Source of the DNA: Clostridiales bacterium
GTDB lineage: Bacteria > Bacillota > Clostridia > Caldicoprobacterales > DTU083
Assembly: GCA_012842605.1 (NCBI GenBank)
Contig: DUSN01000036.1
Span: 1 to 64,000 of the forward strand
Direction: 5' to 3'
DNA: 64,000 nucleotides
Below the pieces are notes generated by a model that was not told the DNA's origin, made no database searches, and was given only the letters and a program-made list of their open reading frames with translations. Positions 46,461 through 55,491 of the stretch are shown piece by piece. Each line of letters begins with the position of its first letter. Position 1 is the first letter of the stretch. The translations under genes and the position numbers were made by a program.

Positions 46461-46742
46461 ATGGGACGTGATGCCGTGATAGATGCAGAAGCTTTGGAAA
46501 AAATCAGGAAGGTCGTAGAATCCAATGTAGGACAAAAGGTTAGGCTAAAAGCCAACCGGGGCAGGAAAAAATCTTATATTAAGGAAGGCATTATCTGCGA
46601 CACCTATGTTAATCTTTTTACAGTCAGAGTGGATATTGATTCAAAATCAGTACAAACTCTTTCTTATACTTATTCGGATGTTCTCACATCCAATGTCGAA
46701 CTCATTGTATGCAGCAATAATCAAAAAATTTGTGTAGGGTGA
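46461..46742 (+). CDS. veg: Veg family protein
   Basis: A 93-residue Veg protein (DUF1021). The core GQKVRLKANRGRKKSYIKEGII, TYVNLFTVRVD and YTYSDVLTSNVEL are characteristic. In B. subtilis Veg affects biofilm matrix genes and spore outgrowth. The ATG at 46461 lacks a good RBS; GTG at 46476 is possible. In B. subtilis veg lies after ksgA-yabG and before sspF-ispE, so synteny is kept loosely. Confidence 0.9.
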   Translation: MGRDAVIDAEALEKIRKVVESNVGQKVRLKANRGRKKSYIKEGIICDTYVNLFTVRVDIDSKSVQTLSYTYSDVLTSNVELIVCSNNQKICVG

Positions 46743-46763
46743 AGTATATTATACCTGATACAC

Positions 46764-46792
46764 TAAAAAAAGAAGGCACGCCTTCTTTTTTT
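46764..46792 (+). terminator. Intrinsic terminator after veg
   Basis: AAAAAGAAGGC pairs with GCCTTCTTTTT around AC, then a T-run. Confidence 0.93.
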
Positions 46793-46872
46793 ATTCATAT
46801 TTTTTAATCTCCCCTTATATTATATAATATGAAAATTTATGGACAAATAATGTTTGGGGAGGAGGAGCAACA

Positions 46873-48441
46873 TTGGCAATAGAATGCAGAAGGGATTTGC
46901 TTAGGCTGGACCAGGTTGTTGACGAGAAAACATCACAAGCGCTGGTAGAGGGTGAAATAAGTGTACCTGAGACAAAATCACCGGTTGCAAGGATTTTGGA
47001 TATTAATGCAGAAGCCATAATCAGCAGCCGTGAAGTTATCCAGGATAAGGTAATGGTAGAAGGAATACTGCGTTATGACGTTCTGTACATTCCAGAAGAT
47101 GATAATATAATTGACTCACTGGATTCGGAAATCGGGTTCACTCAATATCTTGATATACCTGGTGCAAAACCTAAAATGGCGTCTCGCTTGAAGCTGAATG
47201 TAGAGCATGTTGATTATGAACTGGTGTCAGGCAGAAAAATCAATGTAAAATCCGTATTGAATTTATACGGCCAGGTAAGTCAGGTTGTTGAGATGGAGGC
47301 TGTCAGAGAATTTGTTGACATAGAGCAGGTTGAAGTATTAAAGGACAATATCCGGGTTACAGCAAATGCAGGAACAGGCCATTCTCAGACTATGGTAAGA
47401 GAGGACCTGGAACTCTCTGATTCCATGCCGTCTATTCTGAAGATCCTCAGGAAGGACGTCAAAGCAATAGTAAAAGAAAAGAAAGCAGCGGATAACAAGG
47501 TTGTTATCCATGGAGATGTGGATCTGAAACTGCTCTATCTATGTGAAGATGAAGAAGAGCCGGTTCAGTACATAGCTCACAGTATACCCTTCAGTCATGT
47601 AGTTGAAATTCCGGGTGCCTATCAGGGAATGGAATGCTGGGCAGATGTATATGTTTCGGAGTTTTATGCTGACGCAAGGGAAAATATCAATAACGAGCTT
47701 AGGATTATTGATACTGAATTGGTGCTGGGTCTGGATGCTCAGATATTTGAAACTCTGGAGGGTGAAATACTTGTAGATGCATACAGTCCGGCCGTTTCAA
47801 TGTCCTTGAAAAAGAGAAAAATAAAGCTGCAGCAGCTTGTGGGAGAAACCCAGGGTCAGACGGTTATAAAGGAAAGCGTCACTTTCCCTGAAGGTGTACC
47901 AAAAGCAAGAAAAATCATATATGCTGATGCGAAATCCACTATAACCGATGAAAGAATCGAAGATAATAAGGTTGTTATGGAAGGCATTGTAACAGTTCAG
48001 GTCATGTACCAGACCAATGATACCGCAATACCCATAGCAAGTTTCAGGCAGGATTTGCCCTTCAGCTGCTCACTGGAAGTAGAAGGGGCCCGTACCGATA
48101 TGGATTGCCAAAGTGAGTCAGTAGTTGAACATACATCCCATACCCTGCTGGCACAGGATGAAGCTGAATTTAAAATAACTGTACTCTGCCGTACGGGAGT
48201 TTATCGAACCATAGAAAAAGATGTTATTATCGGAGCTGACGAGACTGATAAGGCTGCCGGAAAAGAACCGGGAATTTATATCTATTATGTTCAGCCCGAT
48301 GACACCCTTTGGTCAATAGCTAAAAAGTACAATACCACCATCGGGGGCATATTGAAATACAATACCCTTGAGGATGAATCCTCACTTACTCCGGGAACCA
48401 GGCTGCTGATTTACAAGAAGCTGGAATCTTCCGTGATTTGA
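46873..48441 (+). CDS. sipL: SipL-like spore coat morphogenetic protein (SPOCS domains plus LysM)
   Basis: A 522-residue protein built of DUF3794/SPOCS repeats (VEGEISVPETKSPVARIL, EIPGAYQGMECWADVYV and related blocks) and ending in a LysM domain (YYVQPDDTLWSIAKKYNTT). This matches SipL of Clostridioides difficile, which binds SpoIVA and anchors the coat on the forespore. TTG at 46873 has GGAGGAG five bases upstream. Terminators bound the gene on both sides, so it is single. Confidence 0.9.
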   Translation: MAIECRRDLLRLDQVVDEKTSQALVEGEISVPETKSPVARILDINAEAIISSREVIQDKVMVEGILRYDVLYIPEDDNIIDSLDSEIGFTQYLDIPGAKPKMASRLKLNVEHVDYELVSGRKINVKSVLNLYGQVSQVVEMEAVREFVDIEQVEVLKDNIRVTANAGTGHSQTMVREDLELSDSMPSILKILRKDVKAIVKEKKAADNKVVIHGDVDLKLLYLCEDEEEPVQYIAHSIPFSHVVEIPGAYQGMECWADVYVSEFYADARENINNELRIIDTELVLGLDAQIFETLEGEILVDAYSPAVSMSLKKRKIKLQQLVGETQGQTVIKESVTFPEGVPKARKIIYADAKSTITDERIEDNKVVMEGIVTVQVMYQTNDTAIPIASFRQDLPFSCSLEVEGARTDMDCQSESVVEHTSHTLLAQDEAEFKITVLCRTGVYRTIEKDVIIGADETDKAAGKEPGIYIYYVQPDDTLWSIAKKYNTTIGGILKYNTLEDESSLTPGTRLLIYKKLESSVI

Positions 48442-48460
48442 TTGAAAACTTTATTTTAAG

Positions 48461-48493
48461 AAAGCTGCATTAAGTTAGCAGCTTTTCTTTTTT
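48461..48493 (+). terminator. Intrinsic terminator after sipL
   Basis: AAAGCTGC (48461-48468) pairs with GCAGCTTT (48478-48485), followed by TTCTTTTTT. Confidence 0.88.
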
Positions 48494-48634
48494 GTTGAAT
48501 TCTCAGCATGTATCAGCTTGCCTTAGCCCGCTTTAACTGTATGCCGCCCATTTATTATGGAGAAAATGGAATTTTTGTTGTATAATGATTTCATAAGTCT
48601 ATGGAGCGAAGTCTTTCCAATAATGGAGGGATTT

Positions 48635-49522
48635 ATGGGAAAGGTCGTACTTAAAGCACCCGGCAAGATCAACTGGACCTTGGATGTAATGGAAAAACGA
48701 CCGGACGGGTATCATGAAGTAGAGATGCTTATGCAGTCTATCAGCCTTTGGGATGATGTCGTTTTAACTGAATGCAGCGAGGGAGTAAAAGTTACCGGCA
48801 ATACTGAGGAAATGCCTCTGAATGAAAATAATCTTGCCGCAAAAGCGGCCAGGCTGATAATAAATAAGTTTGGCATCGAAAAAGGAGTTCATATAGACAT
48901 AAATAAGCGCATACCAATAGCTGCAGGCCTGGCAGGAGGCAGTACCAATGCTGCAGCTGTGCTGGTCGGCCTGAATGTTCTGTGGGACCTTAAATTACCT
49001 GTTTCCAGGCTAGCTGAGCTGGGTGTGGAATTGGGGGCGGATGTTCCGTTCTGCATTTATGGCGGCACGGCAGAGGCCAGAGGCATCGGAGAAAAGTTAA
49101 CACATCTTCCGCCAATTGAAGGAATCTGGCTGGTCCTTGTTAAACCGCCCTTCGGCATTTCCACTGCATGGGCTTACAGGGAGCTAAAGATAGATAAAGT
49201 AGTCTCGCATCCTGATATTAAAATGGCATATACCGTATTGAGATCCGGGGAATGGGAAGAACTCAGCCGGTATTTGGGCAATGTGCTGGAATCAGTTGCC
49301 CGGGGCAGTTATCCGGAAATCAATGATATTAAAGAAGCATTGCTGAAAGCAGGTGCCAAAGCCAGTATGATGACCGGAAGCGGCCCCACCGTTTATGGTA
49401 TATTTCAAAATAAGGCAGATGCTATGAAAGCTGCTGATGAAATCAAAAAGTCGTATTCACAAGTACACGTTGTTTCAACCCGCACCAGGGGAGTGGAAAT
49501 AGCAGAAGGAGGAAATCTATGA
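48635..49522 (+). CDS. ispE: 4-diphosphocytidyl-2-C-methyl-D-erythritol kinase
   Basis: A 295-residue GHMP kinase of the MEP isoprenoid pathway. KAPGKINWTLDV, DGYHEVEMLMQSI, PIAAGLAGGSTNAAAVL (ATP loop) and MTGSGPTVYGIF are all present. GGAGGG at 48624-48629 supports the ATG at 48635 rather than an earlier ATG at 48557. It overlaps the nucleotidyltransferase gene by 4 bases. Confidence 0.95.
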   Translation: MGKVVLKAPGKINWTLDVMEKRPDGYHEVEMLMQSISLWDDVVLTECSEGVKVTGNTEEMPLNENNLAAKAARLIINKFGIEKGVHIDINKRIPIAAGLAGGSTNAAAVLVGLNVLWDLKLPVSRLAELGVELGADVPFCIYGGTAEARGIGEKLTHLPPIEGIWLVLVKPPFGISTAWAYRELKIDKVVSHPDIKMAYTVLRSGEWEELSRYLGNVLESVARGSYPEINDIKEALLKAGAKASMMTGSGPTVYGIFQNKADAMKAADEIKKSYSQVHVVSTRTRGVEIAEGGNL

Positions 49523-50310
49523 CTGAAATTAATGCTGTAGTATTGGCTGGGGACAGTAAAAAGGGGGCTGTACAGGAAGGTATAGACAACAAATCTTTGC
49601 TGCCCATTAACGGCAAGCCCATGGTAGAATACGTTATAGATGCACTCCGGGATTCTCCTCTTGTAGACAAGATTTCCATAATAGGGCCGACACTTCCCTT
49701 AAAGGAACATCTTGGCGACAAGGTAGATTATTATATCGAAAGCAGAGACTCCCTGTTTGAAAATGTAAAAGCGGGTCTTGAGCCATTTGCCAATGACAAG
49801 GCTGTACTGGTGGTGACATCCGATATCCCGATGATTACAGGAGAAATGGTGACTGATTTTATACAAAAGTCCATGAATCTTGGGTGTGACTTTTGTTATC
49901 CAATCGTTGAAAAACAATTAAATGAGAAACGATTCCCGGGGGTTGAGCGCACCTATGTACGCCTGAAGGATGGTACGTATACCGGCGGGAATATAATATT
50001 TTTAAATCCATCAGTTGTAGGTCCATGTGAGGAGTTTGCCCGCAAATTAATAGAGTTTAGGAAACAGCCATGGAAAACCAGCAGAATGCTTGGACTTAAG
50101 TTCCTTGTAGGCTTACTGCTGGGGAGTTTGTCAATCCCCGAGGTAGAGGAACGCTTTTGCAGGCTGCTGGACATAAAGGCTTCTGCTATTGTTGTTTCAT
50201 ATCCTGAGATTGGCAACGATGTTGATAAGCCAAGTGATGTAGAGATGGTTAAGCGGTATTTTAACAGCATGCAGAATCAGACTGCAAATAAAATGAAAAA
50301 TAATATATAG
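49519..50310 (+). CDS. Nucleotidyltransferase of the MobA-like NTP-transferase fold
   Basis: A 263-residue protein with VVLAGDSKKG, the Lys in NKSLLPINGKPMVEYVIDAL and the metal Asp in TSDIPMITGEM. This is the sugar/cofactor nucleotidyltransferase fold. It is not IspD by its motifs. It overlaps ispE by 4 bases, which suggests a linked role in lipid or isoprenoid metabolism, but the product is unknown. Confidence 0.8.
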   Translation: MTEINAVVLAGDSKKGAVQEGIDNKSLLPINGKPMVEYVIDALRDSPLVDKISIIGPTLPLKEHLGDKVDYYIESRDSLFENVKAGLEPFANDKAVLVVTSDIPMITGEMVTDFIQKSMNLGCDFCYPIVEKQLNEKRFPGVERTYVRLKDGTYTGGNIIFLNPSVVGPCEEFARKLIEFRKQPWKTSRMLGLKFLVGLLLGSLSIPEVEERFCRLLDIKASAIVVSYPEIGNDVDKPSDVEMVKRYFNSMQNQTANKMKNNI

Positions 50311-50398
50311 AAAGTATATATTTTTAGTATATGGATGTATAAACTTCCGTATCCTGTCAATACTCGTAGATAGGAAAATGGATGCGGGGGTATCAAAA

Positions 50399-51010
50399 AT
50401 GAAAAAAGAATGTGCTGTCTTGGTAGCCTTACTGTTAATAGCTGCAGTCTGTACCGGTATGATTCAAAGAGTCCAAAGGGATGATTTAATCCGGCTGCAT
50501 GTTATTGCCAACAGTGATTCACCTGAAGATCAGGCATTAAAGCTGCGTGTTCGGGATAAACTGCTGCTGAGTTTCGGGGATTTATTTCGGAGTGTTCGGA
50601 CTATAGATGAAGCCCGGGTCTTGATTGAGTCCAATTTAGATAACTTAAAGGAAACAGCTCTTACTGAGATAAGAAAACAAGGTTATGAATACCAGGTAGA
50701 GGCTCAGCTGGGGGTTTACCCCTTCCCTACCAAAGTGTATGGCAGTAAGGTTTATCCGGCAGGAAGGTATGAAGCACTTCGGGTTGTAATCGGAGAAGGA
50801 AAAGGTGCTAATTGGTGGTGTGTTATGTTTCCCCCGCTTTGCTTTGTAGATGTTTCAACGGGTGTTGTCAGTCAGGCAGATGAAGCAGCTGTCGGCAAGG
50901 GGAATGAAGATAATTCAGGCCGGGATGAAGAAACTGCTGTGTATACCTTTAAGCTGGCAGAGTTGTGGGAAAGCTTCAAGAAATGGCTAATAAGCATTTT
51001 TAGTGGATAA
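50399..51010 (+). CDS. spoIIR: Stage II sporulation protein R
   Basis: A 203-residue secreted signalling protein. A signal anchor (about 1-24) precedes RLHVIANSDSPEDQALKLRVRD, the conserved SpoIIR block, and WWCVMFPPLCFVD. SpoIIR made in the forespore triggers SpoIIGA to process pro-sigma-E in the mother cell. GGGGG lies about 10 bases before the ATG at 50399; ATG at 50378 would add seven residues. Confidence 0.93.
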   Translation: MKKECAVLVALLLIAAVCTGMIQRVQRDDLIRLHVIANSDSPEDQALKLRVRDKLLLSFGDLFRSVRTIDEARVLIESNLDNLKETALTEIRKQGYEYQVEAQLGVYPFPTKVYGSKVYPAGRYEALRVVIGEGKGANWWCVMFPPLCFVDVSTGVVSQADEAAVGKGNEDNSGRDEETAVYTFKLAELWESFKKWLISIFSG

Positions 51011-51042
51011 ACTATAAAATATTACAATAAATAAAATGATTT

Positions 51043-51079
51043 AAGGAAGAGATCCTAATAAAGTATCTCTTCCTTTTTT
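51043..51079 (+). terminator. Intrinsic terminator after spoIIR
   Basis: AAGGAAGAGAT (51043-51053) pairs with ATCTCTTCCTT (51065-51075), then a T-run. Confidence 0.93.
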
Positions 51080-51170
51080 ATGCTAAAAGATGGAATGTGT
51101 TATTTTGTATATCCTATTTAGAGTAAACAAAAAATAAATTACAAAGCTTTTCAGAGAAAGGAAGAAGATT

Positions 51171-51884
51171 ATGGATTGCAAAAAAAAGCTTAAGCTGATT
51201 GCCATATTAATTACCCTTATTATATGCAGCGGCATGCTTGCCCAGTACTATAGTTCGGGAGGTCAGACAGCAGAGGCTGCCAGCCTATATTGGGGATCCA
51301 AAGGAAGCAAAGTTTCTGAGGTACAGAGAAAATTAAAGCAATGGGGTTATTATGATGGTCCCATAGATGGAGTATATGGGCAGAAAACATACGAGGCAGT
51401 CATTCTTTTCCAGAAAAAGAACGGTTTAAAACAGGATGGTGTGGTAGGGACTCAGACAGCTAATGCAATGGGCATTCAGCTGACTCAAACTGCTGCTGCT
51501 CCTTCGGCATCCGGAGTCAGTGCCGGTGCCAACTCAAATGATGTTTACCTACTGGCAAGAGCGGTACATGCTGAAGCCAGAGGTGAGCCATACATTGGCA
51601 AGGTGGCAGTTGCTGCTGTTATTCTGAACCGGGTAAAGCATCCTGATTTTCCAAATACCATAGCAGGAGTTATATATCAGCCTTTGGCATTTACAGCAGT
51701 TGCTGACGGCCAGATTAATCTGGCACCGGATGAGGAATCAATTCGGGCTGCCCGGGATGCGTTGAATGGCTGGGATCCTACTTATGGTGCCATTTATTAC
51801 TATAACCCTGCAAAAACTACCAGTAAGTGGATATGGAGCAGGCCTGTTCATATTGTAATAGGGAATCACAGGTTTGCGACTTGA
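51171..51884 (+). CDS. sleB: Spore cortex-lytic enzyme SleB
   Basis: A 237-residue exported protein. A signal peptide ends near AEAA. A peptidoglycan-binding domain (GSKGSKVSEVQRKLKQWGYY, about 43-100) and a SleB hydrolase domain with ARAVHAEARGEPYIGKVAVA (catalytic Glu) follow. It ends with VHIVIGNHRFAT. SleB is a lytic transglycosylase that degrades cortex during germination. ypeB, needed for its localisation in Bacillus, follows 14 bases later. Confidence 0.95.
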   Translation: MDCKKKLKLIAILITLIICSGMLAQYYSSGGQTAEAASLYWGSKGSKVSEVQRKLKQWGYYDGPIDGVYGQKTYEAVILFQKKNGLKQDGVVGTQTANAMGIQLTQTAAAPSASGVSAGANSNDVYLLARAVHAEARGEPYIGKVAVAAVILNRVKHPDFPNTIAGVIYQPLAFTAVADGQINLAPDEESIRAARDALNGWDPTYGAIYYYNPAKTTSKWIWSRPVHIVIGNHRFAT

Positions 51885-51898
51885 AAGGGGTGAATTAA

Positions 51899-53248
51899 AT
51901 GAAAAGATGGATATTGCCGGCTGTGCTCGCCATTGCTCTTGCCTGCACCGGTTTATGGGGATACAATCAATACCAGATGAACAGGCAGTACCGTATATAT
52001 ATGGATAACTTGTATCAAAAATCCTTCTATGAGCTGGTGGGTAATGTAGGCAGCGTGGAAGTCGGACTGGCTAAGCTTATGGTAAGCGGAGACCGGGGAC
52101 AGCATATGGTTCTTCTTTCTGAAATAAGCCGGCAGGCTGATGCTGCCCAGGCTGACCTGGGACAGCTGCCTGTTTCTCACATTGCGCTGGAAAAGACATC
52201 CAAGTTTTTGAACCAGTTGTCCGATTATGCATACTACTTAAGCAAAAAGGTAGCTGACGGAAAAACCATAGACACCAAGGAAATGGAGAATCTGCAAAAG
52301 CTTCATGAGAATGCCGTTAAGCTCAATTCAGACCTGAATAAACTAAGCTCGGATGTGTTAAAAAATCATTCAGGCTGGGGAGAGTTGGTACGAAAAGCTA
52401 AGCCTGGTTTTTATGAAGCATCGGATGACCTGTATACCAAGCAATTTGTCAACATACAAAAAACCAGCATTGATTATCCTTCTCTGATTTATGACGGGCC
52501 TTTTTCGGAAGCTCTTGACCGCGCAGACGGCATCGAATTGAAAAAGCCGGTTATTACTGAGGCACAAGCCAGGGAAAATGCGATTAAATTTGTAGGAAAG
52601 GACAGGACAGCAAAAGTAGAAAGGTCTTCCGATGGGAATAATGGTGTACTGGATACATGGGGATTCAATATTTGGACTAAGGATGACCCTGACAATCCGA
52701 TCTATGTATCCGTAAGCAAAAAAGGCGGAAAGATAGTAAACATGATCGGACAGCATAGGGGCAGAAACGAGAATATCTCCGTAGAAGAAGCAGTGAAAAG
52801 AGCAACGGTGTTTTTGGAAGATAACGGTTATCAAAACATGGTGCCGACATACCAGCAGAATTTTGAAGGCACGTGCACAATAAATTTTGCCTATGCCGAA
52901 GGGGATATTATAATGTATCCGGATTTGGTAAAGGTTAAGATTTCATTGGATAACAGTCAGATATATGGTTTTGAAGCCAGGAATTATATTCTGGCACACA
53001 AAGACAGAAAATTGGATGAGCCTTCTCTTTCAATGGAGGAAGCTCGAAAGCTTATAAATCCGAACTTGAAAATTACTTCTTCGCGGATGGCGGTTATCCC
53101 GACGGAAAGCAAGCGTGAAAGATTTTGCTATGAGTTCAAAGGCGAATTAGGCGACAAACGCTTTATTGTCTATATCGATGCAAATACCGGTGAAGAAGCT
53201 GATATTCTGCAAATAATTGAAACTGAAAACGGTTCATTGACAATGTAG
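51899..53248 (+). CDS. ypeB: Germination protein YpeB
   Basis: A 449-residue protein with one N-terminal membrane segment, a helical region (about 30-200) and C-terminal PepSY-type domains (ITEAQARENAIKFVGKDRTA, SVEEAVKRATVFLEDNGY, SMEEARKLINPNLK). It stabilises SleB in the spore. The GGGGTG before the ATG is good. The pair sleB-ypeB is conserved in spore formers. Confidence 0.95.
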   Translation: MKRWILPAVLAIALACTGLWGYNQYQMNRQYRIYMDNLYQKSFYELVGNVGSVEVGLAKLMVSGDRGQHMVLLSEISRQADAAQADLGQLPVSHIALEKTSKFLNQLSDYAYYLSKKVADGKTIDTKEMENLQKLHENAVKLNSDLNKLSSDVLKNHSGWGELVRKAKPGFYEASDDLYTKQFVNIQKTSIDYPSLIYDGPFSEALDRADGIELKKPVITEAQARENAIKFVGKDRTAKVERSSDGNNGVLDTWGFNIWTKDDPDNPIYVSVSKKGGKIVNMIGQHRGRNENISVEEAVKRATVFLEDNGYQNMVPTYQQNFEGTCTINFAYAEGDIIMYPDLVKVKISLDNSQIYGFEARNYILAHKDRKLDEPSLSMEEARKLINPNLKITSSRMAVIPTESKRERFCYEFKGELGDKRFIVYIDANTGEEADILQIIETENGSLTM

Positions 53249-53339
53249 CCAGTATTTGTCTGTCATACACCGTGTTTTGCAGGGGCAAAATAATAATAGC
53301 ATCGGACTAACCGGTGCAATGCTAAAAGGAGGCATCGAT

Positions 53340-53522
53340 ATGGCTAGAAGAAACGGCGGCATAATGTCCGAGAACCTGAAGGCCGAAATAGCGAAAGAGC
53401 TGGGCGTATACGATACAGTAAAGAATGAAGGCTGGGGAAGCGTATCTTCCCGGGACTGCGGCAGAATCGTGCAAAAGGCTATTGAAATTGCAGAGCGGTC
53501 CATGGCCAATCAGCAGAAATAG
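53340..53522 (+). CDS. sspF: Small acid-soluble spore protein of the SspF type
   Basis: A 60-residue alpha/beta-type SASP. RRNGGIMSENLKAEIAKEL, GVYDTVKNEGWGSVSSRDCG and AIEIAERSMANQQ line up with SspF of B. subtilis. It coats and protects spore DNA. AAAGGAGG at 53325-53332 supports the ATG at 53340. A terminator follows. Confidence 0.94.
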   Translation: MARRNGGIMSENLKAEIAKELGVYDTVKNEGWGSVSSRDCGRIVQKAIEIAERSMANQQK

Positions 53523-53547
53523 CCGTATATCGATAATGCCTGACTTG

Positions 53548-53580
53548 GAAAGCGGAGAATAGACCTCCGCTTTCTTTTTT
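53548..53580 (+). terminator. Intrinsic terminator after sspF
   Basis: GAAAGCGGAG (53548-53557) pairs with CTCCGCTTTC (53565-53574), followed by six T residues. Confidence 0.94.
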
Positions 53581-53651
53581 AAGGGATTTTTATATTGTTT
53601 TAACGGAGCCAGCATAGTAAAATATAGCTGAAAGAAGGAGGAATGGACATC

Positions 53652-54455
53652 ATGGACAATCGTCCCATTGGAGTATTTGATTCCGGCCTGGGGGGCCTGA
53701 CTGTAGTAAAAGAGCTGATGAGGGAGCTTCCAAATGAGAATATTGTGTACTTCGGGGATACGGCCAGGATACCCTATGGGACCCGCTCCAGAGATATAGT
53801 TACAAAGTATTCAATTCAGTGTATTCGTTTTCTTCTCAGCAAGGATATTAAAATGGCAGTAATTGCATGCAACACCGTCAGTGCCGGCAGTTTTGATGCT
53901 TTGGCATCAAAATTCAATATACCGCTTATAGGTGTCATTCGTCCCGGCGCAGGTGCAGCTGTAGAGGCTACCCGCAATGGAAGGATCGGAGTAATCGGCA
54001 CCAGCGGCACAATTCGAAGCAAAGCTTATCCAAATGCCATAAAAGAGTTAAATCCTGATATTCTCGTGTTTGATGAGGCATGCACCTTGTTTGTTCCAAT
54101 TGTGGAAGAGGGATGGAGCGATACGGATGTCGCCAGGATTACTGCAGAGAGTTATTTGCAAAATATAAAAAAACAAAATGTTGATACCCTGGTTTTAGGC
54201 TGCACCCATTATCCGCTGTTGGAAAATACCATTGCAGCAGTTATGGGTCCTGATGTTAAGTTGATTAACCCGGCAGTATACACCGCCCGCCAGGTTGGCA
54301 GAATACTAAAAGATGAAAACATGATGTGTGAAGAAGGCAGGCAGACTTCTGTCAGCTTTTATGTAAGCGATATCGGCCAAAGTTTTCAGAAAATCGGCAG
54401 TCATTTTTTGAACCAGGTGATTACTGCTGAGTGCATTGACATTGAAAGCTATTAA
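53652..54455 (+). CDS. murI: Glutamate racemase
   Basis: A 267-residue enzyme that makes D-glutamate for peptidoglycan. FDSGLGGLTVVKEL, the catalytic Cys in VIACNTVSAGS and the second in LVLGCTHYPLL are present. AAGGAGG lies 10 bases before the ATG at 53652; ATG at 53643 is almost on top of it. The 200 bases that follow up to the next gene are AT-rich and hold nothing clear. Confidence 0.95.
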   Translation: MDNRPIGVFDSGLGGLTVVKELMRELPNENIVYFGDTARIPYGTRSRDIVTKYSIQCIRFLLSKDIKMAVIACNTVSAGSFDALASKFNIPLIGVIRPGAGAAVEATRNGRIGVIGTSGTIRSKAYPNAIKELNPDILVFDEACTLFVPIVEEGWSDTDVARITAESYLQNIKKQNVDTLVLGCTHYPLLENTIAAVMGPDVKLINPAVYTARQVGRILKDENMMCEEGRQTSVSFYVSDIGQSFQKIGSHFLNQVITAECIDIESY

Positions 54456-54658
54456 GCGCATATCCTGCATGTTTAAAATGAGACTAAAGTTAATTTATAC
54501 ATTATTGTCTTAATTTCAGTTTCATGGGAATAAAATATATTTAAGATATATAAGAATGGTTTTATTATTAAATTAGGACAAGAATAAATTTAAATCTTAT
54601 ACAAAACCGGAAACATCACAAACATGTACAATTTACATGATATGGGGTGAGAGGGAAT

Positions 54659-55075
54659 ATGGATAAGAAAATTCTGCTTACCATAAAAGGAAGTCACAAG
54701 AGTGCTGAAGGAGAAAGCAGTACAGTCGAACTTATTACTGAAGGACGATTGTTTCAAAAAGACGGTATATATCATATAGAATACGAGGAAAGTGAAATAT
54801 CAGGCACACAGGGAACCAAGACTTTAATTTCCATTAATGACAACAGTGTGTTCATGCTGCGTTCCGGTACCAGTACATCCCAGCTTTTGTTTGAGAAAGG
54901 GAAAAGGTATATAAACAGCTTTTTAACCCCCTTCGGTGAAGTACAAATGGAAATCTACCCCACAAAGGTAGAGCATGATATTAATGAAGATCAGGGAAGA
55001 GTAGATCTAAAGTATCAGCTGGCTATAGATGGCATACTCACGGGTACAAACGAATTAACAATGTTCTATAAATGA
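54659..55075 (+). CDS. DUF1934 family protein (YwiB-like)
   Basis: A 138-residue calycin-like beta-barrel protein. ILLTIKGSHKSAEGESSTVELITEG and FLTPFGEVQMEIYPTKVEHDI are typical of DUF1934. Role unknown. GAGGG supports the ATG at 54659; GTG at 54647 is an alternative. Confidence 0.85.
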   Translation: MDKKILLTIKGSHKSAEGESSTVELITEGRLFQKDGIYHIEYEESEISGTQGTKTLISINDNSVFMLRSGTSTSQLLFEKGKRYINSFLTPFGEVQMEIYPTKVEHDINEDQGRVDLKYQLAIDGILTGTNELTMFYK

Positions 55076-55491
55076 GCGTATAATTTTATGCAATTAATCC
55101 TAAACAATAATGAATATTTTACTAATATGCTGGATTTTTCAGTTTCAGTTGACTAATCAGAGTTTATATATTAACATGAAAAAGGGATAATAAGTAAATT
55201 AGCTTATTTTAAATCCATTCCGGTGTTGTATGTCATTGCTCTTTTCACTTTTTTTATGCTGTTTTTTATAAATATGATAAATTAATGGATGAAACTAATA
55301 GTTGTGGCAATAATAGTAATGACATCCATGAAAAAAGTTAATATAACCCCTCGGGGCATTCCACAAATGTCCTGCATATAGTTGCTTGCTTGTCTTTATA
55401 TTTAAAAACAAGACGGATTAAATAAATCAAATTTTATGTATCATGTTGTAAATCATAATAGTATGGTGATTAGAAAGTGAGGAAAGATGTT
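55076..55491 (+). other. AT-rich leader/intergenic region upstream of rho
   Basis: No gene was seen in these 416 bases. A possible -35 TTGACT lies near 55148. ATGGATG (about 55284) and CATCCAT (about 55325) could form a long-loop hairpin followed by an A-run, and CCCCTCGGGG lies near 55349. The length and lack of coding capacity would fit an untranslated rho leader, but no known RNA motif is recognised. Confidence 0.4.

Noticed and set aside
46694-46700. TGTCGAA, a perfect 0A box
   Set aside because: It is inside the veg coding sequence, so chance occurrence is the simplest explanation.
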